This document shows, in pieces, positions 24,797 to 37,838 of a stretch of 64,000 nucleotides of DNA (positions are counted from its first letter, which is position 1; each line of letters starts with the position of its first letter). Source of the DNA: Siphlonurus alternatus. Lineage: Eukaryota > Arthropoda > Insecta > Ephemeroptera > Siphlonuridae. The position numbers were made by a program, and so were the translations under genes. The DNA lies in the NCBI GenBank assembly GCA_949825025.1, contig OX463782.1, forward strand, positions 27,382,759 through 27,446,758, written 5' to 3'. The notes beneath the pieces are model-generated. The model was not told the DNA's origin. It saw nothing but the letters and a program-made list of their open reading frames with translations, and made no database searches.

Positions 24797-26010
24797 ACTT
24801 GAAAAATATGATTATTTTCAAATTAATGTTTGTAAGATGTATTAAGGGTATGTTTTTAGTGGAAAATATTTTAATGTAATTTTTATTTAGTCCAAATGAA
24901 CAAAATTATTGCTGTTTTTACGCTCTTTTGAGATTGTAGGTGTTAAAAATTTTAAAAATTAGTTCATGCATCTTCTTTAACTTACGAGCAAAGCAAATAA
25001 CAGAACCTCCAGGAGGTGTCATAATGGGAAGTATCCACCTTGACGTCACTAACCCTTTGTCCTACCATTTACTACCAAGAAACGATTGGGCGCACGTAAG
25101 ATTCAATACAGAGCAATTTTTCGATCACAAATTGTAGTAGTGTTTTGACTTCGAGCCGAGAAAACGTGCGCAGAAGGGTTGCGAGCCGATGCGCGGTGGT
25201 TGTAGCAGAAGTAAAAATCAGCAAACGAACATCGTTCAGTTATAATACAACATGGATACCGAATTTTCTGGTGGATGCTTACTATTGATAAAAACATTAT
25301 TTAAAATCAGCAAAGAGAAGAGGAATTGCAATGTAATGATTAAGCACTAGCTTGTTTGTTTCAAATTGTTCAAAAGGTGATAATTATTTTATTTGTTATA
25401 GTATGAATTCTGTGTATATTTTATATATATATACTAGAACCAATAAACAGCATTAAAAACGTGTCACTTTGCAATATTCAACTTGACATATTTGTCACAT
25501 TTAATTAAAAATTATATACTTTAGAGCTTTATTTAAAAACATAATTTATTTTTTATGTTTTTATAGTAATTAATTAAATTGATCGTTCTTTTAGTTATTT
25601 TGATGTATTATACACAAGGTAGAATTTGTTATTAATCAAAATGTTTCCAAATTAAACTTGAATGACAGATGTCATCGCACTATACGTGTCTCGTCTGATG
25701 GTGCTGTTGAGTCTCACGCCTTTAAACCAAAGGGGGCTTGAGTGGAGGCAAGAGAGTTGGGGGATGTAGAGAAGGGGGATTTAAGATGTATTGTTGAGAG
25801 TGAAAATGAAATTGTAGAACTTGCGAGATTACATACAATTCGGGACATCCGAAATGTTACTCTTTCTCTCTCTCTCTTTGCAAATATGTGTTATATAATG
25901 CATAATATGTTTAGTTTTGTATCTGGTAATGCCGTATGCAACTGTACTATCCACGTAGTTATTTTTTTTGGGGTACACATACCAAAAGTTACTATTTGCT
26001 TGCTCATTAA
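24797..26010. other. Spacer, GC-richer around 25000-25240 and 25670-25830
   Basis: The two GC-richer patches have short open frames (65 and 64 codons in opposite directions at 24940-25297) and no splice-site pairs or domains I recognise. The second includes a frame starting at 25742 that runs into the G-rich repeat. Nothing can be called. Confidence 0.35.
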
Positions 26011-26115
26011 CAGGTGCGGATCCAGAGGTGTGACTGGGGCTGCCGCACTCTCTCCCCTCCCCCCTCACCCCCCCTCCATTCCCGCCGAAATTTGGTTCTG
26101 GACCCGCGCTTTTTT
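26011..26115 (+). mobile_element. G/C-rich dispersed repeat starting AGGTGCGGATCC (copy 2)
   Basis: CAGGTGCGGATCCAGAGG is followed by GGGGCTGCCGCA, a C-rich block, CCCGCCGAAATTTGG and GACCCGCGC before a T run. It matches in order the minus-strand fragment at 7965-8013. The open frames covering it on both strands are composition artefacts. Confidence 0.5.
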
Positions 26116-26873
26116 TTATTATTTTAATGCATATATCCAGTATCCAGGAAAGACTATTGTTAAGATGTTATGATAGCCCAATTATGGAAAATACATTATT
26201 GAGTGTATGTTATATTATAACAAAATTATATTAAATGAACAAAGTTAACGACATTTACATGAAATCTTTAGTTGTATATGACGTGAGAAATTCAAAGTTG
26301 CAAAATTCTTATAAATTCTGATTCCTTACTTAAAAAATTTTCAATCTAATCGTCTCTCTTCGAAAATTTGTTGTTACCTTATGTGTATAAGAAATAATAT
26401 CAATATCTTGTTTAAAGATACAATTATGGCACTTTGTATACTTTATACTACAATTTCATTATTATTACATTATTTACTGGTAAAAAAATAATAGATTATA
26501 GGTGCTCTTGAATGTGTATAAGCCGAAATGATTGGGTAGAGATTAAATTTTAATTTAACATTGTATAGGTTTATGAATTACAAAAAGTACTGCATGTTGT
26601 TGGAATAAGCGGCTCATGTAGGATTGGTTACCTATTAAAAACATTGTTTATATATTAGAATATTGGATTTTAAAATACTTGAACAAACATTGATGATAAT
26701 TATTTTACAGTATGAGAAGATATTGTACAAATAATGTTTAGTAACAATTTTTTTTTATTATTATTATAAAAATATACATTATAGTGAAAGTGAGTACATA
26801 ATAAGACAGATATTTTACGAAATATTTAAAGTCATAATTGAAAATATGTTATTTTATATTTATAGCTGAAGTA
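26116..26873. other. AT-rich spacer
   Basis: AT-rich, no feature seen. It ends at the TA that flanks the Tc1/mariner-type element. Confidence 0.5.
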
Positions 26874-27441
26874 CAGTTACGGCCAATAAGACTGGAACAC
26901 TTGGAGTGAATGAGAGCCAGAGTCTCTGATAGTTTTTTTTTAATTACTTTTCCATGTGTATTATATATATGTCTAGTTTGTCACGGAGTAGTGTGCAAAG
27001 ACGGAGAGCGGCCAGGAAAGGTAAAAGTCCAAAAACCTTTGGATGTTCGACAACCCTTAGGATGAAAGAGCCGAGTGTCAATGATGCCTATTATTGTGGC
27101 CATGTGGACTCAAGGTTTTGGCTTTATCTTTATACAGGTTAAGACAAGCGTAAATTTTGTGCGTAATTTTTTCCAGAACCCATTGCACCACGAAATTTTA
27201 AAAATAGTATGATGCAATGCATTGCAGTACGATGAGGCCTATAATACTTGAACTTGATTGGCTAAGCTCTTTAACATTGGTCAAATTTGTGGCTTAACCT
27301 GTAGAAAGTCAACCTTGGGAGACTCGGAGGAGGTGGAGAAGATGACTTTTAGTCACCTCACCCTGAGCTCTCGTGTTGCTTTTAACAAAAGTGAACTGAT
27401 GGTGCTCACTTCAAGTGTCCCAGTATTTTTGTCCAAAACTG
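26874..27441. mobile_element. Internally deleted Tc1/mariner element
   Basis: The left end CAGTTACGGCCAATAAGACT, then GGAACACTTG, is mirrored by the right end: CACTTCAAGTGTCCCAGTAT, then TTTTGTCCAAAACTG. TA dinucleotides lie immediately outside (26872-26873 and 27442-27443). Termini of the form CAGT...GGCCAAAA...TGGRACACTTG with TA duplication are characteristic of the Tc1/mariner superfamily. At 568 bases it is far shorter than an autonomous copy (about 1.3-1.7 kb). The two open frames inside (26954-27142, 27258-27458) show no DD(E/D) or helix-turn-helix motif that I recognise, so it is a deletion derivative or MITE. Confidence 0.8.
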
Positions 27442-27443
27442 TA

Positions 27444-30062
27444 CATCCCAGAACATAAAAATTCAACGATATTTTTCATTAAAAAAAAAAAACAAAAAAA
27501 AAAACGTCATGTTTATAAGCTCTATCAAAATAGAAATACACAGCTATGTTTTATTTATTTGTTGATCAAATATCTCTGTTTACTTAGAATTCCTTTATCC
27601 TCCCACACGCCTTTTTACCTTTTTTTTTATACTGCCGTCACAAAAGATATTTTTAACCTTTATACAATTATTCATCTCGTCAGATTGTATCAACAGAAAA
27701 ACAGGTGAATTTCAATTTATTGTAAATATGGAGTGGAGGAGTGTCATGAAATTAAAATAAGATTACCTCAAAAAAAATACGAGTTTTCTGTATTTACATT
27801 TTAAAATATAGTATATGGTTTTCTATAAATTTCTATTGAAATTGCCTGTGATTTTTGTTTAAAAATTGAGTGACAGTGCGTTCTGAGGGAATGAAAAATT
27901 AAATTGCCCGACTATATTCCTTCATGGATTTTAAATCACGTGTCCGGTTGTTGCATTGAGAAATCACAATCTTAAGGGTAGTTGGTGTGACGCCGACAGA
28001 TGGCAACACTGACGTACCTTCATAATGATAATCAATAATTTTTAACTATTATGGTAGATAATTGCCGATTGCACGATCGAGATAAGTGATTGTTTTAGGA
28101 TGAAAATAATTTTAATAAGTCGTAATACAAAAATATAATTTTTTTTTTGACATTTTAAGAACTAAAATCCTAATGCCATGGAAAGTAATTATATTCTAAG
28201 GCAAATTTACTCATTTTTTTACTGACTAAAAATATAAATTATTCCACTTTAAAATTTACATTTATGATAGTAAAATTCACTAAATATGTAACTAGTATTG
28301 GAGGTAGCTACTAGTAGTTTCATGACCATTTTTCAAAAATTTTAGAAAAAATTTAACTCTCATATTCCAGATTTTTCACAAACAAGAAAATATACTAAAA
28401 ACCGAATACTTTTAGAGATGGTGATTTTAATTTTCAGAGTTTATTTTACTATTTTATCATTATTTTTGATGTTTGTTGTTTAATTTACCTTGTTGGAGAT
28501 TATCTTTTAATGCCAAATATCATAATGTTATCAAAAATAGGATTAAGTGAAACAAACAAATATTTTTTATTAATTAAAAATATAATTTCAATTTTATTAT
28601 TAAGTTAATTTGTTTATTTATTTGCTGCCAATACAAAACCATATTGTACAATGTATTGCAAAGAGAGATTAACTTTTATATTTGTTCAATACATTTTACA
28701 GATAATATCATACAATACGGTACTTTATACTAATTAACTTTCATTAAATAATTAACAAAAATTGTTAAATCTCAATATATAAACACATTCCAAATAAAAT
28801 TTATATGCCTTTCAAGTTCAAAACTATCTCAATACATTTTAAATTAAAATTATTAAAGGGATGCACTTTGATAAAGATTACAAGAATGCTGATTTTGCAT
28901 CATTTGTGCAGTGAGTATCAAAATCCTTCCTCTTCTCTTCACATCTAAAACTACAGTCAATATATATTACATTTTTTTCTACAATTCAATGTTATGGGAC
29001 TGGAAACTCGACCTTATGATCATGTAGAATTATGCTGTAAGATCCGTATAGGGGAGCGAATGTTCTCTGATGTATCTACGGGATCTGAGCTTGGCTGACT
29101 CGACACCATGCAGTGATATCGTAGCTAAAGAGGGAGATGCAAGTGCCATTCTTTTCTCTCCCTCTTTGCTATCTTTTCTCATCCGTACATGAAACAAATC
29201 ACACTTAAAAATGACTCATATAGAATTCTAATTTCTTGAACCTAATAATCCATTTTTTGTTAAGTATTTGATGATGCAGGACAACAATGTTAAGTTATTT
29301 GTATTGTAAAAGTCCAAAATTGGCATACACCATTGTTGACTATCCGTATGCAAAAGAAATTAAAGAAACAAAGTCAAATATTACTTATTTACCATACATT
29401 AATATAATGTAAAAAAAAAACTAATTTATTCAAAGGATGAAATATTTCTACCACATATTACAATTATCAATAAGTGCACGAGCTATAATTTTAATTCGTG
29501 ATTTATTTATTTAATATTTATTATTTTATAGAAGTGAATGAGACTTTTGAGAAGGGGCAGTATTTTAATATTTAATTAAGCTTTTTGTAAAGGATGAATT
29601 TCAAAAGTGACTTTATAAACTTTCGGAAAAAAAATAGCATGTAAATGAACGTCATTTTATATATTTTAACTTGGTGTTATAATTTGCTCTTTAAATATTG
29701 GCTTTAATATTTTCCAGTACAATCAATTTTTCATACTAAATTCATATACGCATGTATATAAGTTCAAATAAAATGTAATTTAATACATTTTCTTTGGTTT
29801 GCCACATGAGTTCAAAATAAATTTTTGCTTAGAGTAGGCTATATAGGGAAGGAAGAATGTTGCAATATGCGGTCATATATTGCGGTGTTGGCAGCCTTAT
29901 CTCGCTTCTCTCTCCGTAACAATATGTGTGACCAAAGTGCTGGATGTGGAAGGAATCTAGTATTTGATATTATTGCGTTTTGTGCAAAATTTATCACTGT
30001 ATGAATACATACACAAATTTGTACAATCAAAAGTAAAGAGAAATAGAAAATAGAAAGAGGGG

Positions 30063-30066
<4 letters not shown>
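27444..30066. other. AT-rich spacer with a GC-richer patch at 29000-29180
   Basis: Mostly AT-rich. Around 28000 is CGACAGATGGCAACACTG, a word of the kind seen in dispersed insect repeats, but no ends are visible. At 29040-29090 AGATCCGTATAGGGG partly pairs with TATCTACGGGATCT, a short imperfect hairpin. No gene is supportable. Confidence 0.4.

Positions 30067-30150
<84 letters not shown>
30067..30150. repeat. (GA)n microsatellite
   Basis: An essentially perfect GA run of about 84 bases. The Ser-Leu open frame on the minus strand is an artefact of it. Confidence 0.95.
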
Positions 30151-30153
<3 letters not shown>

Positions 30154-30633
30154 AATTTAGTTTATAAATACTTTTCTTAATAAATCTCAAGGGAATTAAA
30201 AAAAAATACAACTAATTATTTAGAACTGAATGAAAAGCATTGAGAATTTTCGCATTGAAATAAAAGACGAAAGGAAACGTGGGAGTCTTAGGTTTTCACT
30301 TGAAAGGAAAAGTTAAGAAAATAAAACTTTAAAAACATACCTCCCTACTTCTACCTTAGTTGTGAGCAAATTTGAAGAAAAAGAAAACACGATCTTAATG
30401 ATCATTCACAAAGTAGATGCCTCCTTGTATAATGATTAAATCTGCTTGTAAAAAAATTTAATATATAAAGAGAAAATTTAAATGTTAGTTTTTATTTAAA
30501 GAAAATAAAACTTTCAAACTTTTACAAGGCACAGAAATTTATCAGAAATAATCAAAGTTTATGTTGTATTTAATCCAATTAATTCAATTTTTAACTTTAC
30601 ATTATTTATGTTGAGATAAAACAAATTAATATA

Positions 30634-30798
30634 CAGTCCAAAACAAGCGAGAGTTGAAAATGATGTATGAAAATTTCCGGAATTGCCTTAAATTATGTAC
30701 TTCCGCTTTTATTTAACCCGCAATCGAGGAAGTGAAAATAAGTAGAAAATGCGTCACTTCCGAAAATTTTAAGGTGTCAAATCTCATTTGTTAAACTG
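30634..30798. mobile_element. Mariner-like MITE (TA target, CAGT ends), copy 2
   Basis: CAGTCCAAAACAAGCGAG at the left and CTCATTTGTTAAACTG at the right are flanked by TA on both sides (30632-30633, 30799-30800). The arms continue with GAAAATTTCCGGAATTG paired to CACTTCCGAAAATTTTA. The CTTCCGG/CCGGAAG words are shared with 22550-22734, suggesting one family. Confidence 0.65.
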
Positions 30799-30884
30799 TA
30801 TGTGTTATGCTATGTGTGCAAAAATGTATCAGGACAAATTTGAATTGTACAGTTTGTTTTATATCAATGGATAAATAATATAAT

Positions 30885-31012
30885 GGGGGCGATTTATAAA
30901 ACAGTTGTCCAGAAAATCAACCAGCTTTCTCACTTGCCATGGTTAGCCTAATTCAATGGCACTAAACGTGTTTAGTGGGAAAGATGGATAAATCTATTCA
31001 TGAATCGCGCCC
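30885..31012. mobile_element. Foldback MITE, GGGCGCG family (diverged copy 2)
   Basis: GGGGGCGATTTATAAAACAG at the left and TCATGAATCGCGCCC at the right are degraded versions of the family termini. AAT flanks both sides. The arms are poorly conserved (CCAGCTTTCTCACTTGCCATGG inside), so this is an old copy or a sister subfamily. It lies 66 bases upstream of a nearly perfect copy. Confidence 0.6.
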
Positions 31013-31078
31013 AATGTAGGTAATGGGTTTAAAATTTTCAAATTATCAAGTTGTACACCTGTTCATTTTAGTCGTAAT

Positions 31079-31283
31079 GGGTGCGATTCACGAAGAAGTT
31101 AGCCAGGTTTCTAACCACGTTTAGCTTAACCACGTTTAACTAGGTGGTTTAAAACGTAAGATAGGTATCTTACCTATACCTATAACTATAACTATACCTA
31201 TCTTACGTTTTAAACCACCTAGTTAAACGTGGTTAAGCTAAACGTGGTTAGAAACCTGGCTAACTTCTTCGTGAATCGCACCC
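31079..31283. mobile_element. Foldback MITE, GGGCGCG family (copy 3, near-perfect hairpin)
   Basis: GGGTGCGATTCACGAAGAAG to ACGTAAGATAGGTAT pairs almost without mismatch with ATACCTATCTTACGT to CTTCTTCGTGAATCGCACCC. This leaves only a small ACCTATAACT-type loop region around 31170-31190. It is the longest and most symmetrical copy of the family here, which suggests it is young or has been kept symmetrical by gene conversion. The three bases flanking the two ends (AAT and GTT) do not match. Confidence 0.85.
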
Positions 31284-32340
31284 GTTGTAGTTAATTAATT
31301 CACGAGTACTTTTTAATCCTCCCCCATTAAATTGTATATGAATGGTAACTATTTATTGACTTCCTAACAAGGATTAATTAGACTTAAACAAGTTGATTTA
31401 AGCAACATTAAATTTTACATTTTAATATAATATGACTAAATTAAATAATTTTTATATAATGAATGTGAAATTTTAATGAAATGAAATTGAAACTTTTAAA
31501 AAATATATATTTAAAATTTAATTCAATGTTTAAAATTACAAGAGCTGTTGTAAGTAGATAATTGTTTTAAAATTTAATATAACACCAACAAAACAGACAG
31601 AGAATTCAAACTATTAAAATATATTATATAAAATTGACAATCTGAAATCAAGAGGCATTAATAATTGTTATAAAGTCCCTTCTCTTACAACTACTTTTAG
31701 TATTTCCTCTTTTCCATTCACTTGGTGCAAGACATAGAATGACGCTCTCTCTCTTGCTTGCGTGTTTTTGCTGTCGATTTTAAATTAATTATGCCTTGGT
31801 CCCGGCAGCAGCGAGTTTGGCTGGTGATAAAAGTGGAGGAGCTTGGGGCGCAACAGCTCAGCCAGAAACAGCGGAGATAGCAATGACAATTAACTTTGAC
31901 GACGACGGCAGTGGCTTCAAAGTGATCTCTCTACAACTACCAAAAAAACTCACCAAAAATGAGAAGACTTTATTTATTCTCGTTTAAAATATAATTTATT
32001 AACATACTAAAATTTAGTATTTTATAAAGAGAAAGAAAAATATAAATATATATATATATATATATATTATATATTAAATTGCTTTTTTATTTAAAAAAAA
32101 AATGTAATATTAAAAAATAAAAAAGGTTTTCAAATGGGACACAGAATTTCAAAATTGCGTTGAGGTTTGTGTCCAGGGCCCCCTTCTCCCCCCCTCCCCC
32201 TCCCCCCTCCCGTCCATCAAGAGCCTTTGTTCAACTTTGATATGTATTGTCACATTTTTATTAAGGTAAAAATTTTTTGATTATAAGAAAAAAATCAAAC
32301 TTACATATATACAATACATAAAGGTTGGGATTTTTAAAAT
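31284..32340. other. Spacer with a GC-richer patch at 31680-31960
   Basis: The patch contains frames of 63 codons (31796-31987) and 29 codons (31791-31880) without recognised motifs. A C-rich string at 32176-32215 may be a worn relative of the G-rich dispersed repeat. A short (TA)n run lies at 32045-32067. No gene is supportable. Confidence 0.35.
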
Positions 32341-32348
32341 ATATCAAC

Positions 32349-32352
<4 letters not shown>

Positions 32353-32422
<70 letters not shown>
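32353..32422. repeat. (TA)n microsatellite
   Basis: Uninterrupted TA repeat of roughly 68 bases in AT-rich sequence. Confidence 0.9.
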
Positions 32423-32427
<5 letters not shown>

Positions 32428-33556
32428 TTTTATCTTAATATATGGTACACTAAAAATTATATAAAAAATGGTTATGAAAAGGGAATGATGTATAATAATA
32501 AATTTAGATCACTAAATTAATTAGCATTGTATATTTATTATTCATGTAATTATATTGTACTTCAACATATCAAGTCAAAGAGAATAATTAAATTATTTTA
32601 TATTTTAACGATAAGTTCTATCACAAAAGCTAGTATATAATAATATAGAATAGAATTTATTTCTCTAATAAATTAGTATGAATGAATGCCTTCTCTGTAG
32701 CTTGTTTCCAATGCTTTGTAGTTGCAAATTTGGAGCTGCTGTTTGGAGTTGAGTGCTTGGCCTACGCGTGACTGACGCCAATTTAATTAGAGAAAGAAGA
32801 TGACTCAAACGATTCCTCATCCATCCAAAAGACTTTCGTACTTCTGCTGTACCATTGCAGCCAACCTACTACTCTCAGGTCACTAGGATAGAGAACACTT
32901 CACAAACGGTCAATTTGATGCCCACGCATTTTCAAATTTATAATATTTAATGAAATACCTCCAAAAATTAGCAAGTTTTATTAGTGTTAAAATACTTTTA
33001 TTATATTAACGTGTTTTCTGAAAAAGAATTGAGGGCTGGTATACATTTTTTATAATATATTTAATTACACTGAAAATCTACAATTTTTTAATGTATTTTA
33101 ATGTACTTAACTTCGTTGAAAATTTTTAAAAAATGTAATATAATTACCCTTACATTTACTTCTACCAAAATAAAATACAGTAAACACAAATACTTATATT
33201 AAATTGAAGTCTTTTTTTATTAATTGTACATTGTTAATTATAACATTCCTAAAAAATATCGCTGGTAAAAAGTTATCTTATATATATTTTTAAATCCTAT
33301 ATTACATAAGAAAAACTTGTAAAAATCACATCAATAATTTTCAACTCATTTTTTTCCCTTTTCACATTTTTTTTTACCTAATTTCATATATTTTTACATG
33401 ATGCTACTATATTTTAACTACGTATATATACCATATTATATATATTTATATTTTTAGAAGCTGCATTGCATGGTAGTGGGTGGTGGGCGTAAAAAATTTC
33501 CTCTTTATTTGTCTGTCCCCTGCGGTCCATGCATCTCCCTTTCTGGTGGGTCCAGT
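32423..33556. other. AT-rich spacer with a GC-richer patch at 32690-32900
   Basis: The patch has balanced composition (GGAGCTGCTGTTTGGAGTTG near 32731) but no open frame or splice pair. The rest is AT-rich and featureless. Confidence 0.4.

Positions 33557-33649
<93 letters not shown>
33557..33649. repeat. (CT)n microsatellite
   Basis: A CT run of about 90 bases with one early interruption (CTTTCTC). The Ser-Leu and Arg-Glu open frames over it are artefacts. Confidence 0.95.
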
Positions 33650-33650
<1 letters not shown>

Positions 33651-35578
33651 TGCTATAACTTGCCTGTAGCTTCACTATGCTCACATACTGTATAACCCAC
33701 GTATGCGAGTATAAGCCAGCCACACACCACCCCAGCAGCTACCGTTCTTTAACTCCCTGCTTGCTACTGTTGCTATGTATTGTACGCTTTGCTCTGTTTA
33801 ATGTTTCGTCCCCTTCATCCCACACCTACCATTTTAAATATAAAATTTAAACGATCAATTTTCCCTTACTTATACACACACATACATATATATACTAGCT
33901 TCATATTATCCTATAATAATATAGAAGCATCCTTTTAGTATATATTATAGACAAATAACATGATGGTAATATTATTACATATGTGTAATAATTATATCCA
34001 TATAATATTAATTACAGAATTTAATATCTAATTAATGTCTTCTTGTCATTAGTAAAACACTAATTATTATATACAAAACATAAAGATTAAAATATATACA
34101 ACTGTGATTTATAGGATAAATCATATATTAATAATAATGATTATCCAATTGAATCTATGTGCATTAAATGATTATATAGGATAGATTATGTTAAATTTAT
34201 GAAATAAAGGTCTGCATGCATTAGCAACGCAGTTAGCCTAATTTACAGGATGTGAATGCAAACAGTCCGGAAAGGCTGCTATAAAATTCAACATTCAACT
34301 GGAATTTTTTAAATGTAAATTTAAAAATAATTTAAGCAAAAAAAGTGTAGGTAAAAAAATATATTTACTAACTTTTGCTCATTATTTTTTAAAAATCTTT
34401 AATATTTTAGTCTCCCATTTGGAATAAATTTAATATAGTTCACTATGCTATAAAACATAATTTAAACAAAGATAAAAGATGCTTCCGTTAAATTGTTGTT
34501 GGGTTAATTAATACATTATAATTATTACATTTTGTATGAAATAAATGAAACCATATTATTCACTAGTAACAAAATATAAGTAAATAAAAAAAAACTTTAT
34601 CTTAATATAAGTTATAATTTATAAACTATAGTTTCAATTAAATGAACCATCAAATAAAAATTAACTGTAAAAAAATAAAAATGATAACAGATAAAATACA
34701 ATAAATTTTATTTAACAATTAAATTGCTATAAGTTACGATATCTAATAATAGTTTAAATACAAATTTTACAATTTTCGTTTACGGTAAACGCATTAAAGT
34801 TCAATACGACGATCAAGTCGATCTCTTGGGAGGTTCAACTCGCTGTGACAGACAGACGTGGAGATGTCACTCGGGACATAAAAAAAAGAACATCAGCGAG
34901 CGCGAGTAATCATCCAGAAGTCTTTCATTAACCTCATCTATAGCACGGGGGCATAAGGCTGAACAATTCTCTCGAGAAATTATGAGAACAAGGAAAAGAA
35001 GAAGAGTTTTCTTTCGCTACTATGAGAACTGATGAGGCGAAGAAAAAAAAATGATGCTCTTACGATCTTCTTTTCTTATGTCCTTACTTTTTTTTAAACT
35101 TTTTTTTTTTATCCTCTAACTATAATCTTATAAGCTTTAGGTAAGCTTTCATTCTAGTCTCGTCTTTAAGTACGAAGAGTCAACAAACAAAGTTCTATCC
35201 ATCAATGCACAATGACATCATCACACGGGATCTCAAATTCTACCTCAAAGCTATTTGTTCCTACCTTATAGTTTGTGATCCTCCTTCTATATATCTAACC
35301 AACCAATAAACCCTATAGCTTTATAAACGATTTTACTTAAACCTTATACTAGATCATGAAACCTTAGGTGTTTATAAGACTTTAATATTATATTTTTATC
35401 TTATTATAACTTTTATTATATATCATAAATATAGCTTATCAAAAGTTTTAGTGTCCATAATAAATAATATAAGCTATAAATTATATATCTAGTAATATTT
35501 TATTTTATCATGATAAAATAATTATTGTGCACAATAATGTATTAATTAAGAATTTTTATTTATTAATATTTATTTGCA

Positions 35579-35581
<3 letters not shown>
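33650..35581. other. AT-rich spacer with a GC-richer patch at 34785-35060
   Basis: The patch at 34785-35060 (AATACGACGATCAAGTCGATC, GACAGACAGACGTGG) stands out from AT-rich flanks, possibly a regulatory element. A weaker one lies at 33650-33840. No coding signal is supportable. Confidence 0.35.

Positions 35582-35666
<85 letters not shown>
35582..35666. repeat. (CT)n microsatellite
   Basis: Perfect CT repeat of about 85 bases bounded by AT-rich sequence. Confidence 0.95.
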
Positions 35667-35667
<1 letters not shown>

Positions 35668-36326
35668 ATCGCTCTATACAAACATATGTTAGTTACGTAG
35701 TACAGTACGAAATAATAACTTTTTTTTTTCATGAAAGAAATTTTTAATATACTAGACAGACTTTAAATAAAAGCAGTATGAAATTCAAAATTTATTTATT
35801 TTCAAAGTTCCAAATAGCAATTTTACAATACGGTAGTTTCTTTCTATCTAGTGATGTCATTATTGAGACAGCTACGTTGTTTTTTGTTCTATTCTAAAAA
35901 TAGGTAAGCAATCAAGTAAATTCTTCTGTAATATACATTGTTAAAAAGTACTGTATTTATTTACAAAGATAAAGTGACGCGCACTTTATGTTAAAATCCT
36001 ATGGCCATATTTGTTAAATTCTTGAACAGTCTCTCCTTGCCATACTCCCAAATTACTCTTCTTTGCTTGCTGTACATCCACCTTTACAATACCAACTAAG
36101 GCAATTCAAACATGCTCTAATTTCTAATTTCTATCTCTGCGTATACTATAGTTTTGATTATTGTTGGTCACAAAAATCTGAAACATAAAAATCAACATTA
36201 AACACAATCTTTTAAATAATTATTATTCAATATTATAACAACATATTGATATGTTTTCTTACTACTATCAGTCGATTTTGATATTCTTCGCCTCTTAATC
36301 TTGTTTTAAATAATAAAATAATCAAT
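35667..36326. other. AT-rich spacer
   Basis: No gene or mobile element is supportable before the next foldback. Confidence 0.45.
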
Positions 36327-36329
36327 ATT

Positions 36330-36468
36330 GGGTGCGATTCACGAAGCAGTTAGCCAGGTTTCTAACCACGTTTAACTATACCTGTTTTACGTGTTGAACC
36401 ACCTTAGTTAAACGTGGTTAAGCTAAACGTGGTTAGAAACCTGGCTAACTGCTTCGTGAATCGCGCCC
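36330..36468. mobile_element. Foldback MITE, GGGCGCG family (copy 4)
   Basis: GGGTGCGATTCACGAAGCAG and CTGCTTCGTGAATCGCGCCC enclose arms with TTAGCCAGGTTTCTAACCACG. ATT is duplicated on both sides (36327-36329, 36469-36471). Size is 139 bases. The left arm lacks the TTTAGCTTAACCACG segment that the right arm retains, so the hairpin carries an internal deletion. Confidence 0.85.
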
Positions 36469-36471
36469 ATT

Positions 36472-37835
36472 GATATTTGGCTTTGAGCATTAAGATCATA
36501 ATATATGTAGGTTCTCATTTGTTTCAATAATGTAGATTTGAATTGCATCGTATTAGAACTTTTCCAGGTAATTATAATTTGCTGCTCTATTCACAAAACT
36601 GACATATTGTGGATACCTTTTTACTAGGTTAAGCCTGTATTAAATAAAAGCTCCAGGCAAACAAATAGAGTTGAAGCTTTCCTGAAGGAAAATTTGTATG
36701 CAATAGTTAGAAAAACTGTATCGTGCAATAATAGTAAAATAAATTTTGTCTTCTATCAGCGAGTTCGTTTTTGAAACACATTGTCCGGAAATAATACACA
36801 AATGTTTTTGCTGTATTTGTATTTTGTAGTAATAAGAATAACGTGCAATGCTTACATTATTGTAAATTTCATGGGATGCATAGCATTGTTTTTCTGTTTT
36901 CCATCCGTGCAATTTGCAATATAAGATTTAACGTTTGCTATATTATAATAATTCTAAGTAACCGTATATAATAAAAAAATAAAAAGGTTTCACAGAAATA
37001 AAATCTAATTAAAAATTACATCAGATTTCTCAGAGCATTGTGTAATTAAAATGTTATTAATATTTATGTAATATTAATTTTTAATTACTTTTTGTTTGAT
37101 TATGTAAACATAACCTATATTATTTTCTGATGTTATATTTCCACGGATCACAACAGAAAAGTAAACACACACATGATGGCTTCGTATCTAGGGACTAGAC
37201 AAAATGTTTGCTTTGTGGATCACTTGTGGTTCACTTGTTTACCCAGCATGCCCCGCGGTGGCACTTTGATAAGTATGCACTAGTAACAACATCGCAGGCT
37301 AGGAATATATGGTACACTAACTTATTTTTTCTTTTTTTTTTTCTAGATTATATTTGTGATATAATAATATATAATATTAAAGGTGCATGAGTTGACATTT
37401 TTTTTTTTTTAAGAATTTAGAATTTTATATAAGCCTAATTCAATGACACAAACCGCGATTAGAGAGAAACATGGGTGCCTCTCTAAATAATTATTTCGTG
37501 ATTTGCAATCAGTGGAGTTATAAATTTGTAAACATTTTTTACGTCCGGACCTTTTCATTTTGAATTAAAATTTGTTTTTCTTTAAAAAATCTAATTTGAT
37601 GCTGAAACAGCCATTTCGTGCGTTTTTTTTTTTTTTTTTACATCGGTTAGATAGGACAGTGAGAAAAAAAAATCAGCTGACTTGACTTCATATGAGTGAT
37701 ATCGTCGTAGTAAAAAGTCAAATTTGTTGAAAATATTGATTTTTGAAGAGACCAAATCACATCACATCTTAGCCACGTCATTCATAAAATTCTCCTGTAT
37801 AAAAAATACTTTGCTTGTCATTTAAATTTGGTAAT
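36472..37835. other. AT-rich spacer
   Basis: A GC-richer patch at 37140-37310 (ATGCCCCGCGGTGGCAC) has only a short frame. The minus-strand 90-codon frame at 36640-36912 shows no known motif. T runs lie near 37400 and 37622. No feature is supportable. Confidence 0.4.
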
Positions 37836-37838
37836 ATT

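Noticed and set aside
25742..26173. 143-codon plus-strand frame
   Set aside because: The middle is AT-driven and the C-terminal part is the GC-rich dispersed repeat at 26011-26115, so the frame is a chance join.
29040..29090. Short hairpin AGATCCGTATAGGGG / TATCTACGGGATCT as a microRNA precursor
   Set aside because: The pairing is interrupted and short, and it matches no microRNA that I recall (miR-10/100-like words are only partial).
31791..31987. Overlapping 29- and 63-codon frames in a GC-richer patch
   Set aside because: No motif, no acceptor or donor of quality, and two registers compete over the same bases.
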